Shown: positions 1 through 12,240 of the stretch, piece by piece
How positions within the stretch are numbered: the stretch's first letter is position 1
How the letters are laid out: the number at the start of each line of letters is the position of its first letter
Source: Mytilisepta virgata
Taxonomy: Eukaryota; Mollusca; Bivalvia; Mytilida; Mytilidae
Reading direction: 5' to 3'
DNA length: 64,000 nt
Assembly (NCBI GenBank): GCA_028015205.1
Contig: CM051521.1
Coordinates: forward strand, 71,470,314-71,534,313
The notes under the pieces: model-generated
Databases searched by the model: none
Told to the model about the DNA's origin: nothing
Seen by the model: only the letters and a program-made list of their open reading frames with translations
Translations under genes and position numbers: made by a program

Positions 1-447
1 GGATGAACAGCATCATCTATTTCCAGCCTCCTACTATACCATTACCACGGTTACTTCAAATATCAAATTTTTTTTGAAAGTTCTGGGGCAATTTTACCAA
101 ATTTGGTTGAATGGTTCTTAGGTGTTATCCTTTCATATATTTTATCTGGGGTCAGTTTTTTGTCAGGCTCTGTTAAATGATGTTGTTCCGTGTAAATTCC
201 CTTTTATTAAATAGAAAAATATATCCCGTTAAGCGATATAGGGTCCGGAGAGCCACTAGTTCGCCATATTTAATACCATCGTAAATTTTGGATCTGTCTA
301 AAATGCGTTGATGTGAAGGGTATATGTAAGCTTACGGCTATTTCATTTTAATTAAATATTGAATCGGGTCTTGTTTAAATGTTTTATATTTAATAAGAGT
401 TCTTTTGTAATAATATATGAAACAATGCTATATTTGTTTCTTTTAAG
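1..447 (+). other. Upstream intron, with a repeat 3' end
   Basis: This stretch lies upstream of the first visible exon and should be intron, because that exon begins in mid-codon at an AG acceptor. It contains the decayed right end of an AGCTCAC-family repeat: an AAGCGATATAGG motif, a weak hairpin and CTAG at 256-259, followed by T. No coding sequence was found. The open frame runs back to a TTG at 359 only because the intron happens to stay open; I do not regard that as a start. Confidence 0.6.
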
Positions 448-3078
448 GTACACAAAAGAAGGAAATTTTACAGTCACAGTGAATGCATTAAATGATATCA
501 ATCAAGTGCACACCACTGCTGATGTTGTAATACAGAATCCCATAGCAGGATTCACTTTGGTAACATCAGAACTTGACCATTTATATCCTGGAAGTCTCAA
601 AATTGACCTGATGACAAATTTATCATTTAGAAATTTCCATCTTAGTTTTAATTTTGGTGATGGATATGAAACTTACTTGTTTTGTCCAGAATTATCAGAA
701 TCACGCGTCATATCAGAGACACACTACTATGATATAGGGAGCTATAAATTAACCGCAAATGTTTCTAATATTGTTAGCTACCAAATATTAGAACTCTTGA
801 TTAATGTTGATGAACGTGCATATGGGTTATTTGTTAAGGCAAATGTGTATGCTGTAACACCAGGAAAGGAAGTGATATTTACAATCCAGACCAGTAATGG
901 GTCTAATTTGATATTCGAGCTTTGGACGAATGATGAAAAATATAGCAGTTTTGCTTTAAATAATAGTTTTAGAGGCCAAACGGTGCACTATTTTCCTGTT
1001 AGATTTACAACTGTAGGTCAGTATAACGTATCTGTTGTAGCTTTAAATAGTATTTCATCAACAAATTTTACAATGAAAGAAATTGTATTCGTGGAGAATG
1101 AAGTAAAGAATATGATTGTTTCGACAAATCCTGTGATTGCTAATCCAGCAGGAGATATAGAACTTCTGATAAGCTATGTCGGTTTAATTGACCCACCTTC
1201 TCATTTGGAATGTAATATTACTTTGAACAATGTGTATGCCAAGTCATTTTATGTCGATCAGATCCAAATTGGAAAATCAGAACAAATTATGACAAAATGG
1301 AAAGATAGCTCATTTAATGGAGAGCTGAGAATAGATATATATTGTATGAACACAATAAGTGATACATTGTTTACAACATGGTCTCTATTGCAGCAACCAA
1401 TATCTGGAGTTTTTATTAATTACAGTGTGCCATACATCCTCACTGGAGATTCCATTAACTTTACTTTTATCATAAACAATGGATCACAAGTTACATATGA
1501 ATACTCATTTGGGGATGGAACAATTTACTCGGATAATTTCAAAACCTATTTCTTGGATAATTTTACAGTAAATCATGAACACTCATTTGTCCAGAAAGGA
1601 CAATACCACATTATATTAAAAGCAAGTAATAAAGTGTCAAAAAAAGAAACAGAGGTTTTCGTCTGGGTACTGGAATCAGTCAAAGGACTGAAGGTTACAC
1701 ATTACTTTTATTTATCTGACCACAGTTCTGATATCAGTTTTGGATATGGTGACGAGAAAAATGTGTACGCGACTGGGAGAGATATTACATTTGATACTTC
1801 TATAATATCTGGTAATAATGTAAAGTACCTTTGGTATTTGGGCAATGGCGATGTCATTGAAACAACAACCTCCTCACTGTCGTATCAATATAAATATGAT
1901 GGAAACTATGGAGTTACCGTATATGCCAGCAACCAGCTATCAAATGATAGTAAATCATTCAATATATCTCTTTTCGAGACGGTATTAATCTCTACTATAA
2001 ACAATAACGGGCCTATGAATGCTTATGAATGGATTACATTTCACTTGGAGTTTAGTCATCCAGGGACAGAATCGTGCTTTACATGGAATCTTGGTGATGG
2101 GTCCCCAGTTGTGATGCTTGGGGAAGAAAAATGTTCAGAAAAGGCTATTACTTTGAATTATAAATACGTTTATTGGCAACGGTCCTACAGTATGAATTAC
2201 TCGCATATGTATTATAAAGAAAAGACTTTTATTGTTACAGTCACAGGTACAAATCTGATTTCATCAAAAAGTATTTCCAACATAGCTATAATTAGTGGCA
2301 TTAGTTGTTTTTATCCAGTTGTACATATTCTTGGTGGTGGTCAGGATATAGATAAACCTGAAACCATAGAGAAATCACAGTGGATTACTTTAGAAAGCTT
2401 TGCTGAAGTTCATTGTAAAGTGTCACAGAATGTAAGTTATGAATGGAATATTTATAAAATCAGTCAGGGTGCAACTTTCCAAGAATACATTTTTGAGGAT
2501 TATGATGTAGACAGTTTAGATATATCCAGGAATAATTTTAACCTAATTTTTCCACCAAGAACATTTGAAGTTGGTCATTACAAAATAAGTTTGAACGTCT
2601 CAATGACAGATATTTATGGCTTGTCTTCAGAAGATTTTACTTATTTAAATATCAAACATTCTCCTCTCCAAGTCAGTATAAATGGTGGAAATGCTCGAGT
2701 AGTTGGATACAACAGAATCCTTTCCATGATAGCAGCTGATGGTACTTATGATCCAGACATAACTGACCCTAAAAACAAAACAGGAATTATATTCAATTGG
2801 AAATGTCGTAAAGTATCAGAAAGTTATCCTTCTGCAATACCAACACTTCAAATTCCAGACCTGAATGTTTTTCTTAATTTAACACGACAAGATGGCTGCT
2901 TTGGAACTGGTGTGGGATTTTTACCAATATTTGACTTAGATTTTGAAATAAGTACATTGTACTTTGACCCTAGCTCAGAAAATGAATTTGAACTAGAAGT
3001 ATACAAGGATACAAGGAAGACTACATTTGTACAGAGGGTATATGTAGTCGAAGGTGATCCAAGAACATTGATTATAAG
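448..3078 (+). CDS. Polycystin-1/REJ-like gene, exon 1 of window: PKD repeats and start of REJ domain
   Basis: This large internal exon encodes about 877 residues of a polycystin-1-type extracellular region. Immunoglobulin-like PKD repeats follow each other. Motifs of the WDFGDGS type are seen as FNFGDG (647-664), FGDG (1508-1519), LGNGD (about 1838-1852) and NLGDGS (about 2087-2104). Matching closing strands include EGNFTVTVNALN, GSYKLTANVSN, GQYNVSVVALNS, GQYHIILKASNK and GNYGVTVYASNQ. I count the tail of one repeat plus six more, two of them degenerate. From about 2300 (CFYPVVHILGGG) the REJ domain begins. Many N-x-S/T sites fit a secreted or extracellular region. The acceptor is TTTCTTTTAAG and the donor AAG/GTAAGA; the last codon is split after two bases and completed by exon 2. 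Polycystin-1 relatives are membrane receptors that act with TRPP channels. The exact paralogue (PKD1, PKD1L or REJ) cannot be decided here. Confidence 0.93.
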
Positions 3079-5506
3079 GTAAGATTTACTGAATATATAT
3101 TATAATTAAAAAAATTAAGTATTTTTGGATACAATTTCTAATGGAAGGATAGCTCTTCGGATATTTTATCGGTGAAAAATATAGTCATGACTTTGTCTAT
3201 CTGTCCGTCCGTCTGAAACAAGTACTTTCCAGATTATAAAAAGAAATATTTATGTTATGGAACCTAAAGTTGGGTGAAGTATGCCCTAGGGGAAGGTTAG
3301 AAGCTTATTAATAGTAGTGTCATTATGTCAGAGATCAAGGAAGCCGATACTGAAAATGTTTTATTTCTGTCCGAAAGAAGTGATTTTCAGAGGATAAGAA
3401 ATAACCTCAATGAGCAAAGCGGCTTATTTTAAAGTGTTAACCACACGTTTTGAGGCTATGTCGAATACCTTATAATTCAATTTTTACGGTTATTTTAACG
3501 TCAAAAACAGATTGATTCCCCTTTATGATGTCATAGTAGAAAAGAAAAAAATATTTATAATATGATAAACAAAAAAAGTTAACCAATCAAATGACGCGTT
3601 ACATCCACTATTATATTATCTTATCAAACTTTTATTAATCATGCATGTCAAGCCAACACAAACGAACAGTAACATACGGGGTAAAATGTTCATCAGGTCA
3701 AGATTTACCTGCTGTGAAATTTCCAGACGGGTCGGTCAACCCTTTGTTGGGTAATAGCCCCTGAATTGTTAATTTTTAGGAAAATTTGCAGTTTTAGGTT
3801 ATTAACTTGAATATTATTATAGATAAAGACAAACTGTGAACAGCAAAAGTGTTCAGCAAAGTAAGATCTACAAATAAGTCAACATGAAACATAAAATCTA
3901 CCTGCCATGAAATTTTCAGACGAATCGGTCAACCCATTTTTGGGTTATTGCACCTGAATTATTAATTTTAAGGAAATTTTGCAGTTTTAGGTTATTAACT
4001 TGAATACTATTATAGATAAAGACAAACTGTGAACAGCAAAAATGTTCAGCAAAGTAAGATCTACAAATAAGTCAACATGACAAAAATGGTCAATTGATCC
4101 CTTATAAGAGTTTTTGCCCTTGAAAGATTAGTTACATGTTAACAGAAAATAATTGTCTGACATATTGTCACAGATGTTTAGAGCATAACTTGATATAAAT
4201 TAAATGGTAGCTGTACAAGTAAAATGGAGGGTGCAGGACCCTACAATTTACCTATTTAGGTCAAAATGAAAGTAAAGTCAATGCCATTGAAAAGGTCAAT
4301 AGCAACCGACAAGAAAATCCATAGCAACGATATCTATTTGGATTCAGGATTCTATATTTTAGCTGTACTGACCAATATTAAGGAGAAAATTGTGACGGTA
4401 TACATTAAGTAGCAAAAATAATTATTGATGCAAGATCTACACACAATATAACAGGTGAGCGATTCAGGCTCTTGGGAGCCTCTTCTTATTGGTTTTTATA
4501 ACTTTAGAGAAAACTTATTTCTGAGTGATGAATTTAGTGTACAACATAGTAATGGTACAGATTCTTTCATGTCTTAGAATGTTTTATATCTACCTATTTC
4601 AACATTTAAATTGCCATCACTAACTCTAACTTATGTGAATAATTGGCTGATTTAATAATGTGAAATTGTTAATTTTCAATTTTATTCTATTATTTCTTTC
4701 AGTAATACTGGCTAATTTTTCAAAACACTTTTTACTCTCTAAAGTATTTTTGGAGATTTTGTTTTATGGAGTATCTAATCTGTTCAAAAGATTTAATTAA
4801 ATTTCATACTGTGTAATATCAAGGTTTATTTCTTGAAAGAGACTCATCAAGACTGTACCAATTGTACATGTGTACAGGTTTACTGGTAATACAGGCTTCT
4901 TTGACCAGGGTATTAACCCTGTGGCCGCTTAAAGGACATTGTCCCCTATCGGCTGGCCAGGGTAAGGACATACGGCTTCAGGGAAATTGCTTCATCATAT
5001 GTTAAAATTGCTTTATTTCTGTTTATGTATTAGTAAACTGTGTAACATTTCATAGATGATAGATATTTCAAAATCTTGACTGTTCAAATTTCAAATCTCC
5101 AAATGTCAATAACGTTGTAATAATACGAACAATAAATGGTCTCTTCGCTCCAAAAATTTGAAATAAAGCCAGGTGTGAATAGTTTAGGGTGAAGTCGTGA
5201 CATCAACTTAGTACATATGTTCATTATTATGTTATCTGTCTCAATTGCATGTCAAATTGGGGTTTTGACCCCAATTTCACGGTTCATGGAACATAGGGAA
5301 TGATAGTGCAGCGGGACATCGTGTCCTGTAGACACATATTCTTGTTCATTATTAATTCCTTGTCAACAAAGTTTCAAATATTTGCAACACATTCAAATTA
5401 GTCTGGTAAGGATTTTATATTCTAAGCTGTCTGTTTTAGCCACTGTCATTTCATTAGGTAATTACACTATGTATAACTACATATATGGTATTTTATTTAA
5501 TTTTAG
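3079..5506 (+). other. Intron 1, filled with dispersed repeat
   Basis: The intron between exons 1 and 2 has no coding signal. Most of it (about 3160-4486) is repeat DNA of the AGCTCAC family, with a CCGT-rich start near 3200, a duplicated 193-bp block (3708-4093), and the family's right end near 4453-4486: AGGTGAGCGATTCAGG followed by a hairpin (AGGCTC/GAGCCT). From 4490 to 5506 nothing is recognised beyond AT-rich sequence. Confidence 0.75.
3708..4093 (+). repeat. Tandem duplication of a 193-bp repeat block
   Basis: Two copies stand head to tail, 3708-3900 and 3901-4093. Each starts at CCTGC(T/C)(G/A)TGAAAT and ends near AATAAGTCAACATGA. They differ at roughly a tenth of positions. The same block, diverged and single, is seen at about 8765-8945 inside another copy of the repeat family, so it is a normal internal module that was locally duplicated here. 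Confidence 0.85.
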
Positions 5507-5682
5507 ATGTCATGTGAATTGCAAGGCAAAAATGAATCCCTCTAGTGAGTTCACATTGTCAGTTTCGTGTATAGAATGTTCTAATTATGACAAGGTTGAT
5601 TATAAATGGAATCTGTATCTGAAGGATGATGTGCTTGGAAAGTTTAATGAAGTAGATAAACTTGAATTGATTTCAAAAACAG
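5507..5682 (+). CDS. Polycystin-1/REJ-like gene, exon 2: REJ domain
   Basis: This exon continues the REJ domain: CHVNCKAKMNPSSEF, then a Cys pair in SVSCIEC, then YKWNLY, which aligns in style with the YEWNIY of exon 1. The acceptor is TTTTAG/A; its first base completes the AG|A arginine codon left by exon 1. The donor CAG/GTATTA is weak at positions +4 to +6. It ends after the first base of a glycine codon (G|GT), which exon 3 completes. An AGCTCAC-family repeat begins only about 40 bp past the donor. Phase agreement with both neighbours is the main support. Confidence 0.9.
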
Positions 5683-5722
5683 GTATTATAAGATAAACTA
5701 TGTTCAGTACCTCTACCACAAT

Positions 5723-7009
5723 TTTTTGTTCATCTGGCTAAAAGGGCCATGCGAGCTATTGCCCTCTCTTTCTGTCTGTCATCTGTCGTCCTGGTAAAAT
5801 TTAGTGGCCCCTTCGAAATGCGTTTCCGGCGTCTCCAGCTTGTCCAACCGAAACTGAAACTGAAACTAGAAAAAATACGAATTTTAAAAAAAATATTCTT
5901 TTATGAAATTTCATGGCCAGATAAGACCATACTTTGAAGCAATGGTATTTGGGTAGACCTCTTTCGGAAATGCGTCCAATGACCCATACTGTCAATCAAC
6001 ATGGCCGCCACAGCAAAACTTAGTTTAACGTAGGACACTAAGGGAAAATAAATTTAAAAATCTGCTTATCAGAAACCAGACTAGGTAGCAATGGTCCTCA
6101 GAAAGCCCTCTTTTAAAATTGCATACGATGGTATAACATAGGTCCCGATGGGAAAATTCCTTTAAATTTCTTCTTAATTATCTGAATGAACTTGGTCAAT
6201 TGGTGGAACCAAACTTGGCAGCAATGGACTTTAGATGGTCCTCTTTTAGACTTATGTCCGATGTCTCGTACTGTAAACCAAGATGGACACCACATCTGAA
6301 CTTCTTTAGCATAGGACCCTTTATTTTCAAATCTTCTTGTCTACAACCATTTAGCCAAATGGAACAAGGCTTGGCAGCAATGATCCTTAGGTGGTCCTCT
6401 TCCAGGAATGTGTCAGATGATCCAGACAATGAAACAAGATGGTTGCCACAACAGATCTTAGTTTAACATACGACACTACGGGAAATCTCGTCTGAAACTA
6501 TATGGCCAGATTAAACCAAACTCGGCACCAATGCTCTTTGGGTGGTCAGAACTGTCTCCAGTGATCCGGACTATCAATCAAGATTACTGTGACAGCCTAA
6601 CTTGAACTTTGCTGCAATGGTCCTTTGGAGCTGTTGTTGCAGAGCTGTGTTTAATCACCCACACTTGCCTTAGCATCTTTCAGAAATTTGTCTGATAACA
6701 TGAAATGCCAACTCTGAAAATAATGAGCAAAAGGGATTTTGCAGCAATGATATTTATCCTATAGAATGTCAATTAAGATGGCCAACAATGCGTAACTTTG
6801 GATCTGATAGGAAATTAACTTCAGACAGTCTTCTTCTGCAGTTTAAAGAAATCTTTAAAGATATGATATTTACATGCAGATGACCTGATGTTAAATTATC
6901 TAAAAGAAGTGTCCAATCACCCACCAAGTAGCCTCTCTGTTACTGCTTAATTGCCGTTGTTTTATAAATTAAATCCAGTTGAGCGATACAGGTTCGTGGG
7001 AGCCTCTAG
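5723..7009 (+). mobile_element. AGCTCAC-family element, copy 1
   Basis: A diverged but end-to-end copy. The left end is TTGTTCATCTGGCTAAAAGG, an altered form of TTTTAGCTCACCTGG, followed by the inverse half GGCCATGCGAGCT. The interior repeats a module of the type 'GTCCTCTTTCAGAAATGTGTCCGATGA'-like text with AACCAAGATGG. The right end is GTTGAGCGATACAGG, then a hairpin and CTAG|T at 7006-7009. The hairpin plus CTAG|T ending resembles Helitron/Helentron termini. No transposase is encoded, so it is non-autonomous. Confidence 0.7.
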
Positions 7010-7356
7010 TTATAAATGTATTAATAATCTGAGTGTTAATGTAATCTGTATTGTGTCCTTACTAAAGAAAATGTTTTGATTGCGTTTCTGTTGACTCGGA
7101 GGGATGTAGTCACTAAATATCTACAAAAGTGAATGATAAATAAAAAGATATATTACACAAATTGGTATACCAACAAAGGTATAGTTGGCTTTCCTGATAA
7201 TCAAACACGCATTATATCATTGTTTGTAAATAGGAGAAAAAAGTACATTTTATACATGTTATCTGTATGCATATATATATATATATGTATATGCTCAAAG
7301 TATCCAATATAAAAGCGGATATGTGATTCTTGTAGACAACACAAATTTTTATCTGG

Positions 7357-8124
7357 TTTTTAGCTCACCTATTCAAAGGAGCCATGTGAACTATTGCCTA
7401 TACTTGGCGTCCGTCGCCATCCGCCGTGGTCCGTCGTCCGTCGTCGATCTTTGTAACTGTAACCATTTTGGTAGCAATGATCCTAAAGTAGATCTCTTTC
7501 ATAAATATATCGGATGACCCCGCCTACTACCCAAAATGACACGAATGTAACAAAGGACCTTTTCGGAATATTCTCTGAAAATCTTTTTTGAAAATAGTTA
7601 GCCAGTTGGAACCCAACCTGACAGCAATGCTCCTTTCATGACCTTTTATCAAATTTATATCCTATGAACTTGACATCCAAGATGACTGCAACAGCTGAGC
7701 ATAGGTTTAACATTCGCCCATTTGTAAAAATTCAAGTAAAAGACTTCCCGTGTCAATTCAATGCCCCATTGTGGCAGAAATGGTCCTTAGATGATTCTCT
7801 TTTAAACTCGTATTTGATGACTTTGATAGCCATCCAAGATGGCAGCCGCAGTCGAACATCATTTAACATTTGATCCTATGGAACCCGAATTGACAGCAAT
7901 GGTCCTGACATGGTCCTCTAACAGAAATTAATGCAATTATCTCGTCTAGCATTCAGATTGCTGCCACTTTCGAACATACACACCGGACCATTTGGGAAAA
8001 TTCACTTGAAAACCGTCTTGTCTGTACCGCTTAGCCAATTTGGACCAAACCTGGCAGCAATGTTCCTTAGATAGAACTATATCACCATTTTATCCTGTGA
8101 CCGCGCCTGAGATTAAGGATTGAT
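7357..8124 (+). mobile_element. AGCTCAC-family element, copy 2 (3' part lost)
   Basis: It starts with TTTTTAGCTCACC at 7357 and a short microsatellite-like run of CCGTCG units near 7400-7445. Repeated interior modules (AACCTGACAGCAATG..., AACCAAGATGG-like) follow. The right hairpin end is missing: the copy runs into a minus-strand SINE near 8124. Short open frames inside are chance products of the repeat. Confidence 0.6.
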
Positions 8125-8375
8125 AGATGGATAATTATTGTTTAACGTCCAGTAGGAATTATAACATGAATATTATGTCGGAAACACGTGGATGTGATAT
8201 GAATACGAACCCTTCTTTGTAATAGTTCGACACAATAAGCCGGATTTTTAACGTGCTAGATCGAGAGAAAACAGTACGCAGAAAGACTATCGCACCACTC
8301 GCACACATTCTAGTCGACCAGAATTTGCTTTTATTCCTAAAGTCCGCGTGCTTATGGCGGATAATCAGCAAATGC
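8124..8375 (-). mobile_element. Diverged tRNA-derived SINE, same family as 44911-45246
   Basis: The + strand here reads TTGTTTAACGTCCAGTAG, the reverse complement of the CTACTGGACGTTAAACAA tail of the SINE at 44911-45246. Further on, AAGCCGGATTTTTAACGTGC matches in reverse the family's GTACGTTAAAGTCCGGCT block. The head is too diverged to place precisely, so the ends are approximate. Confidence 0.55.
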
Positions 8376-8379
8376 CATT

Positions 8380-8454
8380 TTTAGCTCGCCTGGCCTTTTG
8401 ACCATGTGAGCTTATATCGTCCCTTTGTGTCGGTCGTCCGTCCGTTAACTCTTC
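8380..8454 (+). mobile_element. AGCTCAC-family left-end fragment
   Basis: A solo left terminus: TTTTTAGCTCGCCTGGCC, the inverse half CATGTGAGCTTA and a short CCGTCCGT run. It is cut off after about 75 bp, where a second left end starts immediately (8455). Confidence 0.6.
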
Positions 8455-10714
8455 ACATTTTTAGATCACCTGAACCAAAGGGTCAAGTGAGCTATTGTCA
8501 TCACTTTGCGTCCGTCGTCCGTCGTCAGTCGTCGTAGTCGTCCGTTAACTTTTTACAAAAAATCTTCTCCTCTGAAACTAAATGGCCAAAATGGAACCAA
8601 ACTTAGGAACAAGCATCATTAGAATATCTACTTTTAAAAATATGTCCGTTGATCACGCCTGCCAACTAACATGGCCAAAAATAGAACATAGGAGTAAACT
8701 TCAGTTTTTTTATATCTCAAAAACTAAAGCATTTAGAGCAAAACTGACTAAGGTAAAATTGTTTATCCGGTCAAGACCTACCTGCCATTAAATTTTGCAG
8801 ACACATCAGTCAACCTTTTGTTGGGTTATTGCCCTTGAATTGTTAATTTTAAGAAAATTTTGCAGTTTTTGGTTATTATCTTGAATATTGTTATAGATAC
8901 AGACAAATTGTATACAGCAAAAATGTTCAACAAAGTAAGAGATAATAATTGATTTTTGAATAATTGACCACTTATAGGAGTTTTTGCCATTTATAGACGG
9001 CGTAAACTTTCATTTAAAGATCTTCTCCTCTGAAACCACTTTGACAATAGGGTCCACACTTTGATGAAAAGGTCCGTGGATGGCCCCTTTCAAACCTATG
9101 TCCGGCATCTCCGACTTCTAACGGATATGGCTGGTGTGATTAAAAATAGCAAAAAATGGAGATTAATTTTAATCTTCTACTATAAAACTTCATGGCCAAT
9201 GGTCCATAGATGTCCTCTTTCAGAAATTTGTCCGATGACCCAGACTGTCAAACAAGATGGCCGAACTTAGTTTAACATAGGACACCATTGGAAAATTCAT
9301 TTAAAAATCTTCTTGTCTGAAACCACTGAGCCAATTGCAACTAAACTTGGCAGCAATGATCTCCTTATATGTTCGTCTTTCAGAAATGAGTCTGATTACC
9401 CGGACTGTAAACCAAGATAGCCGCAACAGCCGAACTAGTTTAACATAGGACTCTATCGGAAAATTCATTTAAAAATCTTCTTGTCTGAAACCACTAAGCC
9501 AATTGGAACTATATTTGCAGCATTGGTCTTTACATGGTCCTCTTTCAAAATTGTGTCCTATGACCGGGACTGTCAAACAAGATGCCCGTCACAACCAAAC
9601 TTAGTTTAACATAGGACCCTATAGGAAAATTGATTAAAAACCTTCTTGTCTGAAAATCCCGAGCCAAGTGGAACCAAACTTAACAGCAGTGGTCTTTAGA
9701 TGGCCCTCTTTCATATTTGTGTCTGGTGACCGGAACTGTCAACCAATATTGCCGCCATGGCAAAACTAAGTTTAACATAGAATCCTATGGGAAAGTTTAT
9801 TTAAAACTTCTTGTCTGAAAATCCTGAGCCAATAGAAACTAAACTTAACAGCAATGGTCCTTAGATGGCCCTCTTTCATGATTGTGTCTGATGACCCGGA
9901 TTGTTAACCAAGATGGCCGCCACAGCAAAACTTAGTTTAACATATGACAATATGGGAAAAATCATTTAGAAATTATTTTGTCTAAAACCACTAAGTTAAT
10001 TGGAACTAAATTTGGCAGCAATAGTCCTTACATGGTCCTCTTTTAGAATGATGTCCGATGACTCGGACTGTCAACCAAGATGGCAGCTAAAGCCGAACTT
10101 TGTTTAACATTGGACCAAATGGGAAAATTCATTTAAAAGTCTTGTCTAAAACCACTAAAACAATTGTAACCAGACTTGGCAGCAATGATCCTTGCATGAT
10201 CCTCTTTCAGAATTGTGTCCGATGACTAGGACTGGCAACCAAGATGGCCACCACGGCCGAAATTATTTTATCACAGAACCCTACGGGAAAATTCATTTAA
10301 AAACCTTTTTGTCTGAAACCACTGAACCAATTTGAACCAGACTTGGCGGAAATTTCTTTAAATGGTCCTCTTTCAGAATTGTGTCCAATGACCTGGACTA
10401 TGAACCAAGATGGCTGCCACAGCTGAACTTAGTTTAACATAGGACTGAATTTGAAAATTAAATTAAAAATTCATCTTGTCTGAAACCATGGTGGCAATTG
10501 GAACCAGACTCGGCAGCAATGGTTCTTAAATGGTCCTCTTTCAGAATTGTGTCCGATGATCTGGACTGTCAGCCAAGATAACTGCCACAGCCGAACTTTG
10601 TGACGACCTTATGGAAAACCCAGCGAAAATTGGCTGTTACACTGAGATATTTAGTCAGCTTAAGGTTGAAAGGTTACATTCAAGTGAGCAATACAGGCTC
10701 TTATGAGCCTCTCG
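8455..10714 (+). mobile_element. AGCTCAC-family element, copy 3, with about ten internal modules
   Basis: The left end is TTTTTAGATCACCTGAACC and the right end is AAGTGAGCAATACAGG followed by the hairpin AGGCTC-TTAT-GAGCCT and CTCG near 10714. The interior consists of roughly ten diverged modules of about 150-190 bp. Each holds a variant of 'CTTGTCTGAAACCACTGAGCCAATTGGAACC', 'GGCAGCAATGGTCCTT' and 'AACCAAGATGGCC' (shown here in short pieces). The period is close to that of bivalve satellites, but the sequence differs from the 158-bp pearl-like repeats at 21 kb. Confidence 0.65.
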
Positions 10715-10719
10715 TTATC

Positions 10720-11988
10720 TTATCCTCTGAAACTACTTGGCGGATTGTAGCCAAACTTGTAGGAATGATATATGGAAGTACCTCTGCAAACGACCCACCT
10801 TTAGTTCATGGTGTCCAGAGGCCATTTTCGATTTTCATTGGCCGATTTTCAAAAATCTTCTTTGAGACGCTGAATGATTGATGACAGCAATGCCCTCTAC
10901 AAACGATCCAACCGCTCACCTGACGGTTGCAACTGCTTCAAATTTCCATGGAAACCATATGGGAAAGATTTGTCATTTTCTCAGAGAGTAATGGGCAGAT
11001 TGTAACCAAATTTGGCAGGAATGGTGTATGGAAGGACCTCTACAAACTTTCAACCGTTTGCGGCCATCTATAGTTTAGATTTTTGGATCAAACCATATTG
11101 GAAAGGACTATTTTCTTTGCTCAAGAAGTAATGCTCAGATGGTAACCGATGTTAGCAGGAATCTCATATTTAAGGACAGATGCAACTGAACCACCTAGTT
11201 TAGGTCAACGGTTAAATGTCAAGGTCACTTTGACATTTTGCGTTTTTTTAACAGCCTTGTGAATACAACAGCGGTTTCATTTTCAAATTGGCTAATAGAA
11301 GCCAGGTGAGCCTGTGGTTAAAGTATATAGTTTTACCTGGCCTTGAACGCAATCGAGGAGAGCACGCTACCACAAGACCACTGAGGCAGTCTGGCCACCT
11401 TAAGCAAACGTTGAACCCCTTCAAGACATTCATTAACAACTCTTCTTTTCTTAACCACTAAGACAATCGAACTAAAACTTGCCAACAATGGTCCTTAGGT
11501 GGTCCTCTTTCCGGGTCTATTGACTGGTGAATTAAGTGAACAATAATCTTCTTGTCTGAAAGCATTGAACCAATTGGAACCCAATAGCCCTTAAACGGTT
11601 CTCTTTCAGAAGTATATCTGATTATCCTTGGTAGCCAAAAGCAATCATAAGACCCTATAGAAAAAATTACTTTTTGCTCTTCTTGTCTGAAACCAATAGG
11701 CCAATTGGAACCATACTTGGCTGAGATGGTCCTGATGAGGTGGTCTCCTTTTGCAAGTGTATCTGATGAGCCGGGCTACTTAAAAAGTGGCAGACTTAGA
11801 TTATGGGACCGATCGAAAAATTCTCAATAGAACGAGACCAGTTTGACAATAGTAATCAAAGTTGCTAGCTGAGGTCGTCTCTGAAATTGTATCCACCAAC
11901 CAGATTGCCAACCAAACTTGACATAACGAAACAGTTTATTCTGTTTTAAGTCTACAAATGATATCCAGGTAAGCGATAAGGCCTCTTG
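10720..11988 (+). mobile_element. AGCTCAC-family element, truncated left end
   Basis: The interior modules continue after the previous right end, starting with ATCCTCTGAAACTACTTGG. A second right end is seen at 11965-11988: CCAGGTAAGCGATAAGGCC then TCTTG. No left terminus is visible, so this is a 5'-truncated copy or the remainder of an element interrupted by its neighbour. Intron 2 ends 82 bp further on. Confidence 0.55.
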
Positions 11989-12069
11989 TTTAACGCCTCT
12001 TGTATTCACTGTGCTTGTTCAATAATGAAATTAAATAGTATATTTTATATATATTTGATATTTCTGTAG

Positions 12070-12240
12070 GAACAACATCAAAAGCAATGGTCATTAAACC
12101 CAATTCGTTGGTTGGTGGAAGGGTCTATCGTATGCGAGTGGATGCTAAAGTGTATGGTTATGCTCCAAGTTTAACAGAGTATGAATTTACGACTAATCTC
12201 CCGCCATATGGTGGTACATGTAGTATTGATCCTAAATCAG
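12070..12240 (+). CDS. Polycystin-1/REJ-like gene, exon 3: REJ domain core
   Basis: This exon lacks an ATG and stays in frame between two borders. It encodes GTTSKAMVIKPNSLVGGR, then RVDAKVYGYAP, and ends TNLPPYGGTCSIDPKSG. The PP-x-GG-x-C-x-(I/V) signature is a hallmark of REJ domains, with the paired cysteine supplied by exon 4 (ISCKGW). The acceptor is TTTCTGTAG/GA, completing the glycine codon of exon 2. The donor CAG/GTATGT is strong and leaves one base (G) for the next glycine codon. Exon 2 to exon 3 spans a 6.4-kb intron that is mostly repeats. Confidence 0.92.

Noticed and set aside
359..447. Open frame upstream of exon 1 as a gene start
   Set aside because: It starts at TTG, has no ATG context or signal peptide, and a good AG acceptor lies at 446-447; the PKD motif begins in mid-repeat, so an upstream exon is needed.
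8455..10714. Regular repetition suggestive of a CRISPR array
   Set aside because: Units are 150-190 bp, diverged throughout with no constant repeat/unique spacer division, and the context is eukaryotic.
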